The notes beneath the pieces are model-generated. The model was not told the origin of the DNA. It was given only the letters and a program-made list of their open reading frames with translations, and did no database searches. Shown here in pieces: positions 10,196 through 20,644 of a stretch of 64,000 bases of DNA. Each line of letters opens with the position of its first letter. The first letter of the stretch is position 1. Position numbers and translations under genes: made by a program. The stretch comes from Saccharopolyspora gregorii. GTDB lineage: Bacteria > Actinomycetota > Actinomycetes > Mycobacteriales > Pseudonocardiaceae. The stretch spans positions 2,046,001 to 2,110,000 of the forward strand of contig NZ_CP059556.1 of assembly GCF_024734405.1 (NCBI RefSeq), in the 5' to 3' direction.

Positions 10196-10915
10196 TCAGG
10201 CCGCTTCGCGGTGGGCGGTCGGGCGGAGGTGCGGTGGGCCTTGCGGGGCTCGGGGAGCGCTGGAGGTGTCGTCCGCCGCGTGCGGGCCGTCGGCTGCGGT
10301 GCGGTCCGCGTCCGCCGGGTCGCCGCCGCCGGTGCGGTGCACCGCGAACAGCAGGCCCAGGCCGACCAGCAGCAGCGCGTGCGAGGCCACCCGCTCCACC
10401 GTCGCCGCCCCGATCACCAGGTCGTGCACCGAGAAACCGGCCAGCGCCGCCACGAACGCGCTCAGCACCGGCAGCACCCCCGCCGCCGTGCGATCGCGCC
10501 ACGCCGCCCACAGCAACCCCACGCCCAGCGCCAGGTTCCAGGCGGTGCTCTCGTTGAACAGGTGCGCCGCCATGCCCGGCCCGCCGTGCGCCGCGTGCCC
10601 GTGCATGCCGATCAGCCCCGACAGCTGACCGAGCGCGAGCAGGATCTGCGCCACCGCGGTCAGCGCCAACGCCCCGCGCAGCACCCCGCGCGTGCGGCGC
10701 GGACGTTCCGCCGCCGCCAGCACCGCCCCCGCCAAGTCCGGGGTGGGCGCCACCGCCCGCACCCGCAGGTTCCGGGTCAGCGCCCCCGCCTCGGCCTGGA
10801 AGGCCCGGCAGGCCGCGCACGTCTCCAGGTGGGCGTCGACCTCGGATTCCGGAGCCTCCGGGAGCTCCCCGTCCAGCAAGGCCGACACCGAGGTCCGGCA
10901 TCGTTCGCAGTTCAC
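10196..10915 (-). CDS. Membrane zinc-finger anti-sigma factor
   Basis: A 239-aa protein with an N-terminal zinc anti-sigma (zf-HC2) domain: Cys3 and Cys6, then His29-x3-Cys33-x2-Cys36. About five hydrophobic helices and a Pro/Asp-rich tail follow. It is divergent from, and 64 bp away from, a SigC-like sigma factor, so it probably holds that sigma factor at the membrane; the pairing is inference. GTG 10915 is chosen because the zinc domain starts there; GACAAT six nt upstream suggests a leaderless message. The longer upstream frame would run through the promoter region into the sigma gene. Confidence 0.82.
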   Translation of the reverse strand: MNCERCRTSVSALLDGELPEAPESEVDAHLETCAACRAFQAEAGALTRNLRVRAVAPTPDLAGAVLAAAERPRRTRGVLRGALALTAVAQILLALGQLSGLIGMHGHAAHGGPGMAAHLFNESTAWNLALGVGLLWAAWRDRTAAGVLPVLSAFVAALAGFSVHDLVIGAATVERVASHALLLVGLGLLFAVHRTGGGDPADADRTAADGPHAADDTSSAPRAPQGPPHLRPTAHREAA

Positions 10916-10921
10916 GGTCAG

Positions 10922-10971
10922 ATTGTCGGCCGAGCAGGGGGAGGAGTTCCCGGCGGGGCCTCGACTAGTCT
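10922..10971. promoter_or_regulatory. Divergent leaderless promoters of anti-sigma and sigC
   Basis: Plus strand: TAGTCT (10966-10971), 8 nt, then GTG 10980. Minus strand: GACAAT (10927-10922), 6 nt, then GTG 10915. TAGTCT overlaps the palindrome gactagtc (10963-10970). Neither start has a good ribosome-binding site. Confidence 0.45.
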
Positions 10972-10979
10972 CGACCACC

Positions 10980-11540
10980 GTGACGCACTCGGAGGCCGAA
11001 GACACCCGTGTGACCGAGCTCGCGCTGGCCGCCGGGAAAGGTGACCGCCGCGCCCTCGAAGAACTCGTCCGGGCCACCCAGCGCGACGTCTGGCGGTTCC
11101 TCGCGCACCTCGCGGGCGTGCCCGCGGCCGACGACCTCGCGCAAGAGACCTACCTGCGGGCGATGCGGGCCGTGCGCACCTTCCGCGGCTCCTCCTCCGC
11201 GCGCACCTGGCTGCTGGCCATCGCGCGCCGCGTCGTCGTCGACCAGATCCGCTCCGAACGCGCCCGGCCGCGCACCGTCACCTCCGATTGGGCGCAGGCG
11301 GCCGAGAGCGGTGGCCGCACCGGACGCGGCTTCGAAGAACTCGTCGAAGTCGGCGTGCTGCTCGACGGGCTCGACCCGGACCGGCGGGAAGCGCTCGTGC
11401 TCACCCAGGTCCTCGGGCTGACCTACCTGGAGGCCGCCGAGGTCAGCGGCTGCGAGCTCGGCACCGTCCGCTCGCGGGTCGCCCGCGCCCGCGAAGACCT
11501 CCTCACCCGCTCCCGCGGGCAGGACACCGGCACCGGCTGA
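10980..11540 (+). CDS. sigC: ECF sigma factor, SigC-like
   Basis: RNA polymerase sigma-70 family ECF factor, 186 aa. It has sigma region 2 (RDVWRFLAHLAG..ADDLAQETYLRAMRA, SSARTWLLAIARRVVVDQIRSERARPR) and region 4 (LVLTQVLGLTYLEAAEVSGCELGTVRSRVARARE). The whole length aligns by eye with my memory of M. tuberculosis SigC, including the start TELALAAGKGDRRALE. GTG 10980 is preceded by TAGTCT with an 8-nt spacer and no ribosome-binding site, so it is probably leaderless; GTG 11010 is an alternative. The adjacent zinc anti-sigma gene suggests post-translational control. Target promoters are unknown. Confidence 0.88.
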   Translation: MTHSEAEDTRVTELALAAGKGDRRALEELVRATQRDVWRFLAHLAGVPAADDLAQETYLRAMRAVRTFRGSSSARTWLLAIARRVVVDQIRSERARPRTVTSDWAQAAESGGRTGRGFEELVEVGVLLDGLDPDRREALVLTQVLGLTYLEAAEVSGCELGTVRSRVARAREDLLTRSRGQDTGTG

Positions 11541-11604
11541 GGGAACATCCCGGGACCGTCCCCGGTTGTGCGGGAAGATCCATCGACCAGCAGCGGAGGA
11601 CGAG

Positions 11605-12018
11605 ATGCCAGGCACACCGGTAGAGGTGCACCGCACCGCCGAGCACACCTTCACCGCCACCAACGGCCGCGGCGGGCAGGTCACCATCGGCCGCGACGGC
11701 GCCCCCGACGCGTTCACCCCCGGTGAGCTGCTGCTCGCCGCCATCGCCGGGTGCTCCGCCGTCACCAGCGAGAACCTGCTGGTGCGCCGCGCGGGTGCGG
11801 ACGCCGACATCGCGGTGCACGCCGACCGGGACAAGACCGACGCCGACCCGAACAAGTTTTCCGAGGTGCGGGTCCGCTTCGACGTGGACCTGAGCTCCGT
11901 CGCCGGCGCCGACCGGGCGAAGCTGCTCGACGCGGTGGAACGCGCCATCGAGCGGTACTGCACGGTCTCCCGCTCGGTCCAGGAGAGCACTCCTATTTCG
12001 TTGGAGCTGCCTCGGTGA
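11605..12018 (+). CDS. OsmC-family thiol peroxidase-like protein
   Basis: A 137-aa OsmC/Ohr superfamily protein. It has Glu41 in TPGELLLAAIAGCS and the two family cysteines, Cys50 and Cys119 (ERYCTVSRSV), expected for reduction of organic hydroperoxides. It is closer to the general OsmC group than to Ohr, so the substrate is uncertain. ATG 11605 follows GCGGAGGA by 4-5 nt. It lies 64 bp after sigC on the same strand and could be co-transcribed. The composite hairpin copy B begins 17 nt after its stop. Confidence 0.88.
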   Translation: MPGTPVEVHRTAEHTFTATNGRGGQVTIGRDGAPDAFTPGELLLAAIAGCSAVTSENLLVRRAGADADIAVHADRDKTDADPNKFSEVRVRFDVDLSSVAGADRAKLLDAVERAIERYCTVSRSVQESTPISLELPR

Positions 12019-12034
12019 CGGTGGTGGTCGGCTG

Positions 12035-12181
12035 GCGGAACCTCAGCGTCCTCCTCGCTGCGGGATCGTTTTCACCGGTGGCTCCGCCACAGGAGAAAAC
12101 GCTGTCCTCGCGAGGAGAACGCTGAGAACCCGCGGGTGGTCCGGCTGCGTGCGTGGTCGCCGCTCAGCGGCTTCGCCGCTG
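12035..12181 (+). repeat. Composite hairpin element, copy B
   Basis: Same architecture as copy A: long hairpin 12035-12133 (99 nt) and second hairpin cagcggcttcgccgctg at 12165-12181. The outer arm here is cagcgtcctcctcgc pairing with gcgaggagaacgctg; the inner arm is cgttttc with gaaaacg, different from copy A but still complementary. It starts 17 nt after the OsmC stop. The rest of the 351-bp gap (12182-12369) holds only the promoter of the next gene. Confidence 0.9.
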
Positions 12182-12323
12182 ACAGGATCAACGGCAACTG
12201 CCTCGTGGGGGCGGGGCGGCGGTGTGGGCCGTTCGGTCTGCTCGGGTGGGCGGGCAGGGCATTCGGGTCGGAGGAGCGCCGTGGTGGGGGGAGACTGTCG
12301 CGTGCTTCCGGGTTCGGCGTCGC

Positions 12324-12329
12324 TAGGGT
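12324..12329 (+). promoter_or_regulatory. -10 box TAGGGT upstream of the amino-acid permease
   Basis: TAGGGT lies 40 nt before TTG 12370. A strong ribosome-binding site, GAGGAGG (12356-12362), lies 7 nt before the start. Confidence 0.4.
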
Positions 12330-12369
12330 GCTGTGCGCGCGAGTGCGCGCCAGTCGAGGAGGCGGCGAG

Positions 12370-13773
12370 TTGGAACCAGCGGGAACGGACCCGGAGCGGG
12401 CTGCGGACGGCGGCGGGCTGCGCCGCGACCTGAGCGGCCGGCAGGTCGGCATGATCGCCATCGGCGGCGCGATCGGCACCGGGCTGTTCCTCGGCTCCGG
12501 ACTCGCCATCAACATCGCGGGCCCGGCCGTGATCATCGCCTACGCGGTGGCCGCCTTCGCCGCGCTCGCCCTGGCCTACGCGCTCGCCGAGATGGTCGTC
12601 GTGCACCCCGAGGCCGGCGGGTTCGGACCCATCGCGCAGCGCTACCTCGGCGGCCTCGCCGGATTCGTGCAGCGGTGGATCTACTGGGCCGCGCAGGTCG
12701 TCAACATCGGCAGCGAGGTCGTCGCCGCCGGGCTCTACGTGCAGTTCTGGTACCCGCAGCTGCCGCTGTGGCTGCCCGTCGTGGTGTTCTCGCTGGTCAT
12801 GCTGGCGATCAACGCCTCGGCCGTGCGGTTCTTCGGCGAGTTCGAGTACTGGTTCGCGCTGATCAAGGTCGTCACGATCGTCGTGTTCGTGCTGCTCGGC
12901 ATCACCTACATCGTGTTCGGCCTGCCCGGCCGCCCCGCCACCGGCGTCGGAGCGCTCACCGAGCACGACGGGTTCCTGCCGAACGGGATCGGTGCGGTGT
13001 GGCTGGCGCTGACCGTGGTCACCTTCTCCTACCTGGGCACCGAGGCCGTCGCCGTCACCGCCTCCGAGTCGCGGAACCCGGGCCGCGACGTGCCGCGGGC
13101 GGCGCGGAACATGGTGCTGCGGCTCGGGTTGTTCTACGTGCTGGGCATGCTGGTGGTCGTCTCGATCATGCCGTGGAACCAGGTGTCCACCGAGGAGGAC
13201 GTGACGCAGAGCCCGTTCGTGGCGCTGTTCGCGACCGCCGGGATCCCCGCCGCCGCGGGCGTCATGAACTTCGTGGTGCTCACCGCGGCGCTGTCCGCGA
13301 TGAACACGAACCTGTACGTGACGGCGCGGATGACCTACTCGCTCGCCCAGGACGGCTACGCGCCGAAGTGGTTCGCCGGGCTGAGCCGCCACGGCGCGCC
13401 GCAGCGGGCGCTGCTGCTGTCCGCGGGCGGGCTGGTGCTGGCGGCGGGCATCTCGGTGTTCGCCGAGTCCACCGCGTTCCCGCTGCTGCTGGGGCTGGCG
13501 CTGTTCGGCGCGCTGATCACCTGGCTGCTCATCTTCGCCAGCCACCTGGCGTTCCGGCGGCACCGGGTCGCCGCGGGGCTGCCGGATTCGCCGGTGCGGC
13601 TGGCGGGCGCACCGGTGACGACGGTGCTGGCGATGCTGTTCGTGGGGGCGGTGCTGCTGACGACGCCGTTCACCGAGCAGTTCGACACCGCGTGGAAGGC
13701 GGGGGTGCCGTTCCTCGCCCTGCTCTGCGTCGCCTACTACGTCCTGCGCCGCCGGGCCGCCGGGCGCTCCTGA
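12370..13773 (+). CDS. APC-family amino-acid permease
   Basis: Inner-membrane amino-acid transporter, 467 aa with about 12 hydrophobic segments. The first helix holds the APC signature MIAIGGAIGTGLFLGSG, and PEAGGFG and SYLGTEAVAVTASESRNPGRDVP follow, as in the AnsP/GabP/ProY group. The specific amino acid cannot be read from sequence. I chose TTG 12370 because GAGGAGG sits 7 nt upstream and the protein begins with a short hydrophilic tail; no nearby ATG is in frame before the first helix. It stands alone between copy B and rpe. Confidence 0.9.
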   Translation: MEPAGTDPERAADGGGLRRDLSGRQVGMIAIGGAIGTGLFLGSGLAINIAGPAVIIAYAVAAFAALALAYALAEMVVVHPEAGGFGPIAQRYLGGLAGFVQRWIYWAAQVVNIGSEVVAAGLYVQFWYPQLPLWLPVVVFSLVMLAINASAVRFFGEFEYWFALIKVVTIVVFVLLGITYIVFGLPGRPATGVGALTEHDGFLPNGIGAVWLALTVVTFSYLGTEAVAVTASESRNPGRDVPRAARNMVLRLGLFYVLGMLVVVSIMPWNQVSTEEDVTQSPFVALFATAGIPAAAGVMNFVVLTAALSAMNTNLYVTARMTYSLAQDGYAPKWFAGLSRHGAPQRALLLSAGGLVLAAGISVFAESTAFPLLLGLALFGALITWLLIFASHLAFRRHRVAAGLPDSPVRLAGAPVTTVLAMLFVGAVLLTTPFTEQFDTAWKAGVPFLALLCVAYYVLRRRAAGRS

Positions 13774-13868
13774 GCCGCGGCCGGGGCACCGCCCGCCCGT
13801 TCACCTGGGCGCGCGGGCGGTTCACCTCGTCGGGTCGACGCGGGCGCGGGCGGTGGGCGGGTGAGATT

Positions 13869-13874
13869 TACACT
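13869..13874 (+). promoter_or_regulatory. -10 box TACACT, leaderless start of rpe
   Basis: TACACT is followed by 7 nt and GTG 13882. No ribosome-binding site is present. This leaves no room for an FMN riboswitch between promoter and rpe. Confidence 0.45.
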
Positions 13875-13881
13875 CCCGCAT

Positions 13882-14562
13882 GTGTCGAACCAGCCGATGA
13901 TCGCGCCCTCCATCCTGTCCGCGGACTTCGCCCGCCTCGCCACCGAGCTCGACGCCGTCAAGGGCGCCGACTGGGTGCACGTCGACGTGATGGACGCGCA
14001 CTTCGTGCCGAACCTGACCCTCGGGCTCCCGGTCGTCGAGTCGCTGCTCAAGGCCACCGACATCCCGCTGGACTGCCACCTGATGATCGAGGACCCGGAC
14101 CGCTGGGCGATCGGCTACGCCGAAGCGGGCGCGCACAACGTCACCGTGCACGCCGAAGCCGCCCAGGACCCGGTGAAGATCGCCGCGGACCTGCGCGCGG
14201 CCGGCGCCAAGGCCGGGCTGTCGATCAAGCCGGGCACGCCGTTCGACCAGTACGTCGAGGTGCTCAAGCACTACGACACGCTGCTGGTGATGTCCGTCGA
14301 GCCCGGTTTCGGCGGCCAGAAGTTCATCACCGAGGTGCTGGAGAAGGCCCGCGCCGCCCGCAACCTCGTCGACACCGGGCACCTGAACCTCATCGTGGAG
14401 ATCGACGGCGGCATCAACGCCGACACCATCGAGCAGGCCGCGGAAGCCGGGGTCGACTGCTTCGTCGCCGGTTCCGCCGTCTACGGCGCCGACGACCCGG
14501 CCCGCGCGGTGGAGGCGCTGCGCGCCCAGGCCGCCCCGAACTTCGCGCACGCCCGGAAGTGA
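13882..14562 (+). CDS. rpe: Ribulose-phosphate 3-epimerase
   Basis: Interconverts ribulose 5-phosphate and xylulose 5-phosphate; 226 aa. Family motifs: [10 protein letters not shown] at the start, [38 protein letters not shown] and EIDGGIN, which carry the metal ligands and phosphate-binding loop. GTG 13882 gives a typical N-terminus and lies 7 nt after TACACT. It is the first gene of the riboflavin block, and ribulose 5-phosphate is also the substrate of RibB. Its stop overlaps the ribD start in GTGA. Confidence 0.96.
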   Translation: MSNQPMIAPSILSADFARLATELDAVKGADWVHVDVMDAHFVPNLTLGLPVVESLLKATDIPLDCHLMIEDPDRWAIGYAEAGAHNVTVHAEAAQDPVKIAADLRAAGAKAGLSIKPGTPFDQYVEVLKHYDTLLVMSVEPGFGGQKFITEVLEKARAARNLVDTGHLNLIVEIDGGINADTIEQAAEAGVDCFVAGSAVYGADDPARAVEALRAQAAPNFAHARK

Positions 14563-15590
14563 CCGCCGCGACCGCGGACCCGGTGCGCGCCGCGATGTTC
14601 GCGGCGCTCGCCGCGAGCGAACGCGTCCGCGGCAGCACCAGCCCGAACCCGCCGGTGGGCTGCGTGGTGCTCGACGCCGACGGCGCCGTCGCCGGGACCG
14701 GCGCGACCCAGCCGCCCGGCGGGCCGCACGCCGAGGTGATGGCGCTGCGCGCAGCCGGGGACCGCGCCCGCGGCGGCACCGCCGTGGTGACCCTGGAGCC
14801 GTGCGCGCACACCGGCCGCACCGCGCCGTGCACCACGGCGCTGCTCGCGGCGGGAGTGGCGCGGGTGGTGCACGCCGTGGCCGATCCGAACCCGAAGGCC
14901 GCCGGCGGCGCCGAAGTGCTGCGCGCCGCCGGGGTCCGCGTCGAATCCGGCCTGCTCGGCGAGCAGATCGCGCGCGGCCCGCTGCGGGCCTGGTTGCACT
15001 TCGCCCGCACCGGCCGCCCGCACGTCACCTGGAAGTACGCGGCGAGCCTGGACGGCCGGTCGGCCGCCGCCGACGGCACCAGCAAGTGGATCAGCTCGGC
15101 GACCTCGCGCGCCGAGGTGCACGAGCTGCGCGGCAAGGTCGACGCGATCCTCGCCGGCACCGGCACCGTCCTCGCCGACGACCCGCAGCTGACCGCCCGC
15201 GAAGCCGACGGCGGCCTGCGCCCGCACCAGCCGCTGCGCGTCGTCGTCGGCCACCGCGAGGTGCCCGCCGGGGCGCGCGTCTTCGACGACTCGGCCGCCA
15301 CGATCCGGCTGCCCGGCGGCGACCCGGCGGCCGCGCTGGCGGAGCTCGGGCGGCGCGGCGTGGTGGACGTGCTGCTGGAGGGCGGGCCGACGCTGGCCGG
15401 GGCGTTCGTCGCCGCCGGGTGCGTCGACCGGGTGCTGGCCTACCTGGCCCCCGCGCTGCTCGGCGCCGGTCCCGCCGCGCTCGGCGACGCCGGGGTGGCG
15501 AGCGTCTCCCAAGCATGGTGGTGGGACATCGAAGAGACCACGATGAGCGGACCGGACGTGCGCGTCAGCGCCGTGCCCACCGGCCGCTGA
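14559..15590 (+). CDS. ribD: Bifunctional riboflavin deaminase/reductase RibD
   Basis: Diaminohydroxyphosphoribosylaminopyrimidine deaminase and 5-amino-6-(5-phosphoribosylamino)uracil reductase, 343 aa. The N-terminal deaminase has the zinc site His57-x-Glu59 (PHAEV) and Cys82/Cys91 ([12 protein letters not shown]). The C-terminal reductase domain begins near residue 150 ([25 protein letters not shown]) and includes [15 protein letters not shown]. It starts with GTG overlapping the rpe stop, so translation is probably coupled. ribE follows after 11 nt. Confidence 0.95.
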   Translation: MTAATADPVRAAMFAALAASERVRGSTSPNPPVGCVVLDADGAVAGTGATQPPGGPHAEVMALRAAGDRARGGTAVVTLEPCAHTGRTAPCTTALLAAGVARVVHAVADPNPKAAGGAEVLRAAGVRVESGLLGEQIARGPLRAWLHFARTGRPHVTWKYAASLDGRSAAADGTSKWISSATSRAEVHELRGKVDAILAGTGTVLADDPQLTAREADGGLRPHQPLRVVVGHREVPAGARVFDDSAATIRLPGGDPAAALAELGRRGVVDVLLEGGPTLAGAFVAAGCVDRVLAYLAPALLGAGPAALGDAGVASVSQAWWWDIEETTMSGPDVRVSAVPTGR

Positions 15591-15601
15591 GGAGGAAGAG
15601 C

Positions 15602-16213
15602 ATGTTCACCGGCATCGTCGAGGAGCTCGGCACGGTCACGTCCGTCGAGGAGGACGGCGACGGGGTGCGGCTGACCGTCGAAGGACCGCTGGTGACCTCC
15701 GACGCGAAGCACGGCGACTCGATCGCCGTGAACGGCGTGTGCCTGACCGTGGTGGACTCCGGCGCCGGCCGGTTCACCGTGGACGTGGTGGCCGAGACCG
15801 TGCGCCGCTCCGCGATCCGGCACATCACCGCGGGCGACCGGGTGAACCTGGAGCGCGCGATGGCGCTCGGTGACCGGCTCGGCGGGCACATCGTGCAGGG
15901 CCACGTGGACGGCACGGCCGTGCTGCTGGAGTCCGACGGCGACCTCACCCGCTTCGAGCTGCCCGCCGGGTTGTCGCACTACCTGGTGGAGAAGGGCTCG
16001 ATCACGGTGGACGGGGTATCGCTCACCGTGGTCGGAGCGGGACGCACCGAGTTCAGCGTCGCGCTGATTCCCACCACGCGGGAACTCACCACTCTGGGGG
16101 TGCGCCGACCGGGTGAAGAGGTCAACATCGAGGTGGACGTGCTGGCCAAGCACCTGGAACGGCTCGCCGCAGCGCAGCTCGACCGGCCCCGTACCGGAGC
16201 GGACGGGTCCTGA
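15602..16213 (+). CDS. ribE: Riboflavin synthase alpha chain
   Basis: Dismutates two lumazine molecules to riboflavin; 203 aa. It has the two-fold repeated beta-barrel: [23 protein letters not shown] and [11 protein letters not shown] in the first half and related [12 protein letters not shown] and [11 protein letters not shown] in the second. The ribosome-binding site is GAGGAAGAG just upstream of ATG. It lies between ribD and ribBA in the same transcription direction. Confidence 0.96.
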   Translation: MFTGIVEELGTVTSVEEDGDGVRLTVEGPLVTSDAKHGDSIAVNGVCLTVVDSGAGRFTVDVVAETVRRSAIRHITAGDRVNLERAMALGDRLGGHIVQGHVDGTAVLLESDGDLTRFELPAGLSHYLVEKGSITVDGVSLTVVGAGRTEFSVALIPTTRELTTLGVRRPGEEVNIEVDVLAKHLERLAAAQLDRPRTGADGS

Positions 16214-16352
16214 CCGCCCGATCGGCGGCCGGAGCCCGGCAGGCGAGAGGACAATGACGGTGCCGGGAACGCACAGCCGCCCGGCAGCCCGAACCGAGGG
16301 CGGGCGCACCGGTGGTGCGCCGCAGCCCCAGAGCGAAAGAGCACGGGACACG

Positions 16353-18115
<1,763 letters not shown>

Positions 18116-18170
18116 CCCGCGTCCGGAGGGCTGCCGCGGGGTGCGCCGCGCTACCGGGCAAACTGGACGC

Positions 18171-18698
18171 ATGCAGTCAGCTGAGGCTCGGGACGAGGTG
18201 GCCGGTCCGGAACCGGCGGGAGGTGGGGACGCGGTGGAGTCCTCGGACGCGGTCCGGCCCGTGGTGGTGCGGCCGATCAAGATCCGCCGGGTGGTGATCC
18301 CGGTGGCCGTGGTGCTGGTGGTCGTGTTCGCCGTGGTGGCGGTGCTGCTGCGCAACACCCCGACCGGCGTGTACTTCCGGGTGTCGGACCAGATCGCGAT
18401 GGCCGGGCTGGGCGTGCTGCTGGCCTGCGGGGCGCTGCTGCTGGCGCGGCCGCGGCTGCGCGCCGACCTGTCCGGGCTGGAGGTGCGCAACGTGATCGGC
18501 ACCCAGCGCTACTCGTGGGACGAGGTGCAGGCCGTCAGCTTCCCGGACGGCGCCGCGTGGGCCCGGTTGGAGCTGCCGCAGGACGAGTACGCCTCGGTGA
18601 TGGCGATCCAGTCCACCGACGGCGCGCACGCCGTGCAGGCCATGCGGGACCTGCGCGAACTCCGCCGCGAGGTGGAGGCCCGCCGCGGCGGGGAGTGA
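18171..18698 (+). CDS. Membrane protein with bacterial PH domain
   Basis: A 175-aa protein with an acidic N-terminal tail, two hydrophobic segments (VVIPVAVVLVVVFAVVAVLL and MAGLGVLLACGALLLA) and a C-terminal bacterial PH-like domain (RYSWDEVQAVSFPDGAAWARLEL). A homologue sits at the same place, downstream of ribH, in mycobacteria (Rv1417 in M. tuberculosis, from memory). Function unknown; a link with riboflavin or flavins rests only on synteny. A leaderless start is likely: CAAACT, 6 nt, ATG. Confidence 0.82.
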   Translation: MQSAEARDEVAGPEPAGGGDAVESSDAVRPVVVRPIKIRRVVIPVAVVLVVVFAVVAVLLRNTPTGVYFRVSDQIAMAGLGVLLACGALLLARPRLRADLSGLEVRNVIGTQRYSWDEVQAVSFPDGAAWARLELPQDEYASVMAIQSTDGAHAVQAMRDLRELRREVEARRGGE

Positions 18699-18710
18699 CG
18701 TGGTGCGAAA

Positions 18711-18746
18711 ACGGGTGCCCGGGAGCGATCGCTGCCGGGCACCCGT
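18711..18746. terminator. Bidirectional terminator between convergent genes
   Basis: Perfect 12-bp arms acgggtgcccgg (18711-18722) and ccgggcacccgt (18735-18746) with a 12-nt loop, between the PH-domain gene and the convergent GlsB-like gene. Confidence 0.75.
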
Positions 18747-18762
18747 TCGTCGAGCCCCTGCG

Positions 18763-19023
18763 TCAGGAACGCGACCGGTTGAAGACCAACCGGTAGGCGA
18801 TCAGCAGGATGAGCGAGCCGATCACGGCCCACACGAAGCTCATGACGCTGAAGCCGGTGACGCCCTGGCCGCCGAACTGGCTGCTGATCCAGCCGCCGAG
18901 CAGCCCGCCGACGACGCCGATCAAGATCGTCACGATGATGCCGCCCGGGTCCCTGCCGGGCAGGATGAACTTCGCGATCGCACCCGCGATCAGGCCGAAG
19001 ATGATCCAGCTGAGGATGCCCAC
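18763..19023 (-). CDS. GlsB/YeaQ/YmgE-type small membrane protein
   Basis: An 86-aa, Gly-rich protein with three hydrophobic segments (MGILSWIIFGLIAGAIAKFIL, GIIVTILIGVVGGLLGGWI, FVWAVIGSLILLIAYRLVF), matching the transglycosylase-associated GlsB/YeaQ/YmgE family often linked to envelope or acid stress. The exact role is unknown. The ribosome-binding site reads AAGGAGGA on the minus strand just upstream of ATG 19023. The 155 bp upstream, shared with the end of the MFS gene, holds no other gene that I can see. Confidence 0.88.
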   Translation of the reverse strand: MGILSWIIFGLIAGAIAKFILPGRDPGGIIVTILIGVVGGLLGGWISSQFGGQGVTGFSVMSFVWAVIGSLILLIAYRLVFNRSRS

Positions 19024-19178
19024 GGTGTCCTCCTTCCGATTCGCGCGCCGGTCTGCGGCGCGCTGCGCACACGCTCATCGACCGGGTTCCCCGCAGTGGC
19101 GTCGATCAATCGCGATCTCCACCACCGAGGCACCCGATCAAGCGTTCCGGAGGCTACGCCGTTACCCGCAGTGGCTGA

Positions 19179-20372
19179 TCACGCCCGTCCGGGCGCCGCG
19201 GCCGTCGCGGGCTCGGGGCGCACCGCGCCCGCCGCGACCGCCACCAGCAGCGCCAGCGCGGCGGGCACCGCCAGCCCCACCGACAGCCCGAAGCCCTGCG
19301 CGAGCAGCCCGATGAACACCGGCCCGGCCAGCAGCCCGCCGTAGGACAGGGTGCTGACCTGCGCCAGGTCCCGCCCGCTGCGCGCCGGGTCCCGGTGGCC
19401 GGCGGCGCTGAAGATCTGCGGCACGATGCAGGACAGCCCGACGCCGAACAGCGCGAACCCGCCCAGCGCCGCCACCGGGTGGTGCAGCAGCAGCGCCACC
19501 CCGAGCCCGCTGCCCGCGACGACCCCGCACACCCGGACCAGCGGTACCGGCCCGAACCGCCGCACCAGCCCGTCGCCGAGGAACCGGAACAGCCCCATCG
19601 TGGCGGAGAACACGGCGTAGCCCAGCGCCGCGAACCCGGTCCCGGTGCCGAGCTCGTCGTGCAGGTACACCGAGGACCAGTCGGCCATCGACCCTTCGCC
19701 GACGGAGCAGAAGAACCCGAGCGCGCCGAGGAACACGATCGCCATCGGGAACCCGCGGACCCGCGGCCCGTCCGCGGCGGGCGGCGCGGGCTCCGGCGGC
19801 AGCAGCGCGGGCCGGGCCAGCAGGGACAGCGCCAGCAGCACCGCCCCGGTCAGCGCGAAGTGCGCGGCGGGACTCACCCCGAGGTGCGCGGCCAGCGCCC
19901 CGGAACCGGCGCCGAGCAGCCCGCCGAGGCTGAACGTGGCGTGGAAGGTGCTCATGATCGGCCGCCGGTAGCGCTGCTCCACCCGCACCGCGTGCGAGTT
20001 CATCGCCACGTCGATCGTCCCGTGCGCCGCCCCGAACACCACCAGCCCCGCGACCAGCGTCCCCAGCCCGTCCGCCAGGCCGGGTGCCAGCCCGGACAGC
20101 GCGACCAGCACCCCGGCGGGCGGCACCACCCGCGCGCTGCCGAACCGGTCGGTGAGGTGGCCGCAGACCTGCATGGCCAGCACCGATCCGGCGGCGACCG
20201 CGAACAGCGCCAGGGTCACCCCGCCGTCGTCGAGGCCCAGGTCCTGCTTGATCGTCGGGATCCGCGCCGTCCAGGTGGCCAGCGCGAATCCGCTCACCAC
20301 GAAGTAGGCGGTCACCGCCCACCGCGCGCGCCGCGCGGCCGTGCCGGGCTCGGCCGGTGTCGTCTCGGGCAC
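19179..20372 (-). CDS. MFS transporter
   Basis: Major facilitator superfamily permease, 397 aa with about 12 hydrophobic helices. It has a GHLTDRFGSARVV loop between helices 2 and 3 and a related segment in the second half (LGDGLVRRFGPVPLVR). It resembles YbjJ/FucP-like uncharacterised MFS proteins; the substrate is unknown. GTG 20372 is chosen because GAGAGGA lies about 6 nt upstream on the minus strand; a GTG at 20435 would add 21 disordered residues. No regulator is adjacent. Confidence 0.85.
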   Translation of the reverse strand: MPETTPAEPGTAARRARWAVTAYFVVSGFALATWTARIPTIKQDLGLDDGGVTLALFAVAAGSVLAMQVCGHLTDRFGSARVVPPAGVLVALSGLAPGLADGLGTLVAGLVVFGAAHGTIDVAMNSHAVRVEQRYRRPIMSTFHATFSLGGLLGAGSGALAAHLGVSPAAHFALTGAVLLALSLLARPALLPPEPAPPAADGPRVRGFPMAIVFLGALGFFCSVGEGSMADWSSVYLHDELGTGTGFAALGYAVFSATMGLFRFLGDGLVRRFGPVPLVRVCGVVAGSGLGVALLLHHPVAALGGFALFGVGLSCIVPQIFSAAGHRDPARSGRDLAQVSTLSYGGLLAGPVFIGLLAQGFGLSVGLAVPAALALLVAVAAGAVRPEPATAAAPGRA

Positions 20373-20644
20373 CGCTGTCCTCTCGCTCGGGGTCGGGTCC
20401 GGCCCGGTGGATTCCCGGTCCGCCGCCCATTCCACCCGGGCGGTGCCGAGACCGGCTCGCCCGGTCTGCGCGAGTTCAACCGATCATCGCGGCACCGCGC
20501 CTGTGAAGGGGGCGAACGGGTGAGGGACAATGGCGCAGGCGTCGAGCGCCGGGGATCCCGGCACGCGCGCCGGGACCCGGCTCCGGCGCGGCCGCCGAGC
20601 GGGCGGGGCACCGGTGCGGCCGGGCGGCGATGGAGGAGGAGACC

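Noticed and set aside
16254-16352. N-terminal extension of ribBA from ATG 16254
   Set aside because: It has a good GAGAGGA site, but the 33 codons use A/T third bases far more than the gene body and family members begin near the GTG at 16353. Kept as an alternative, not as the main call.
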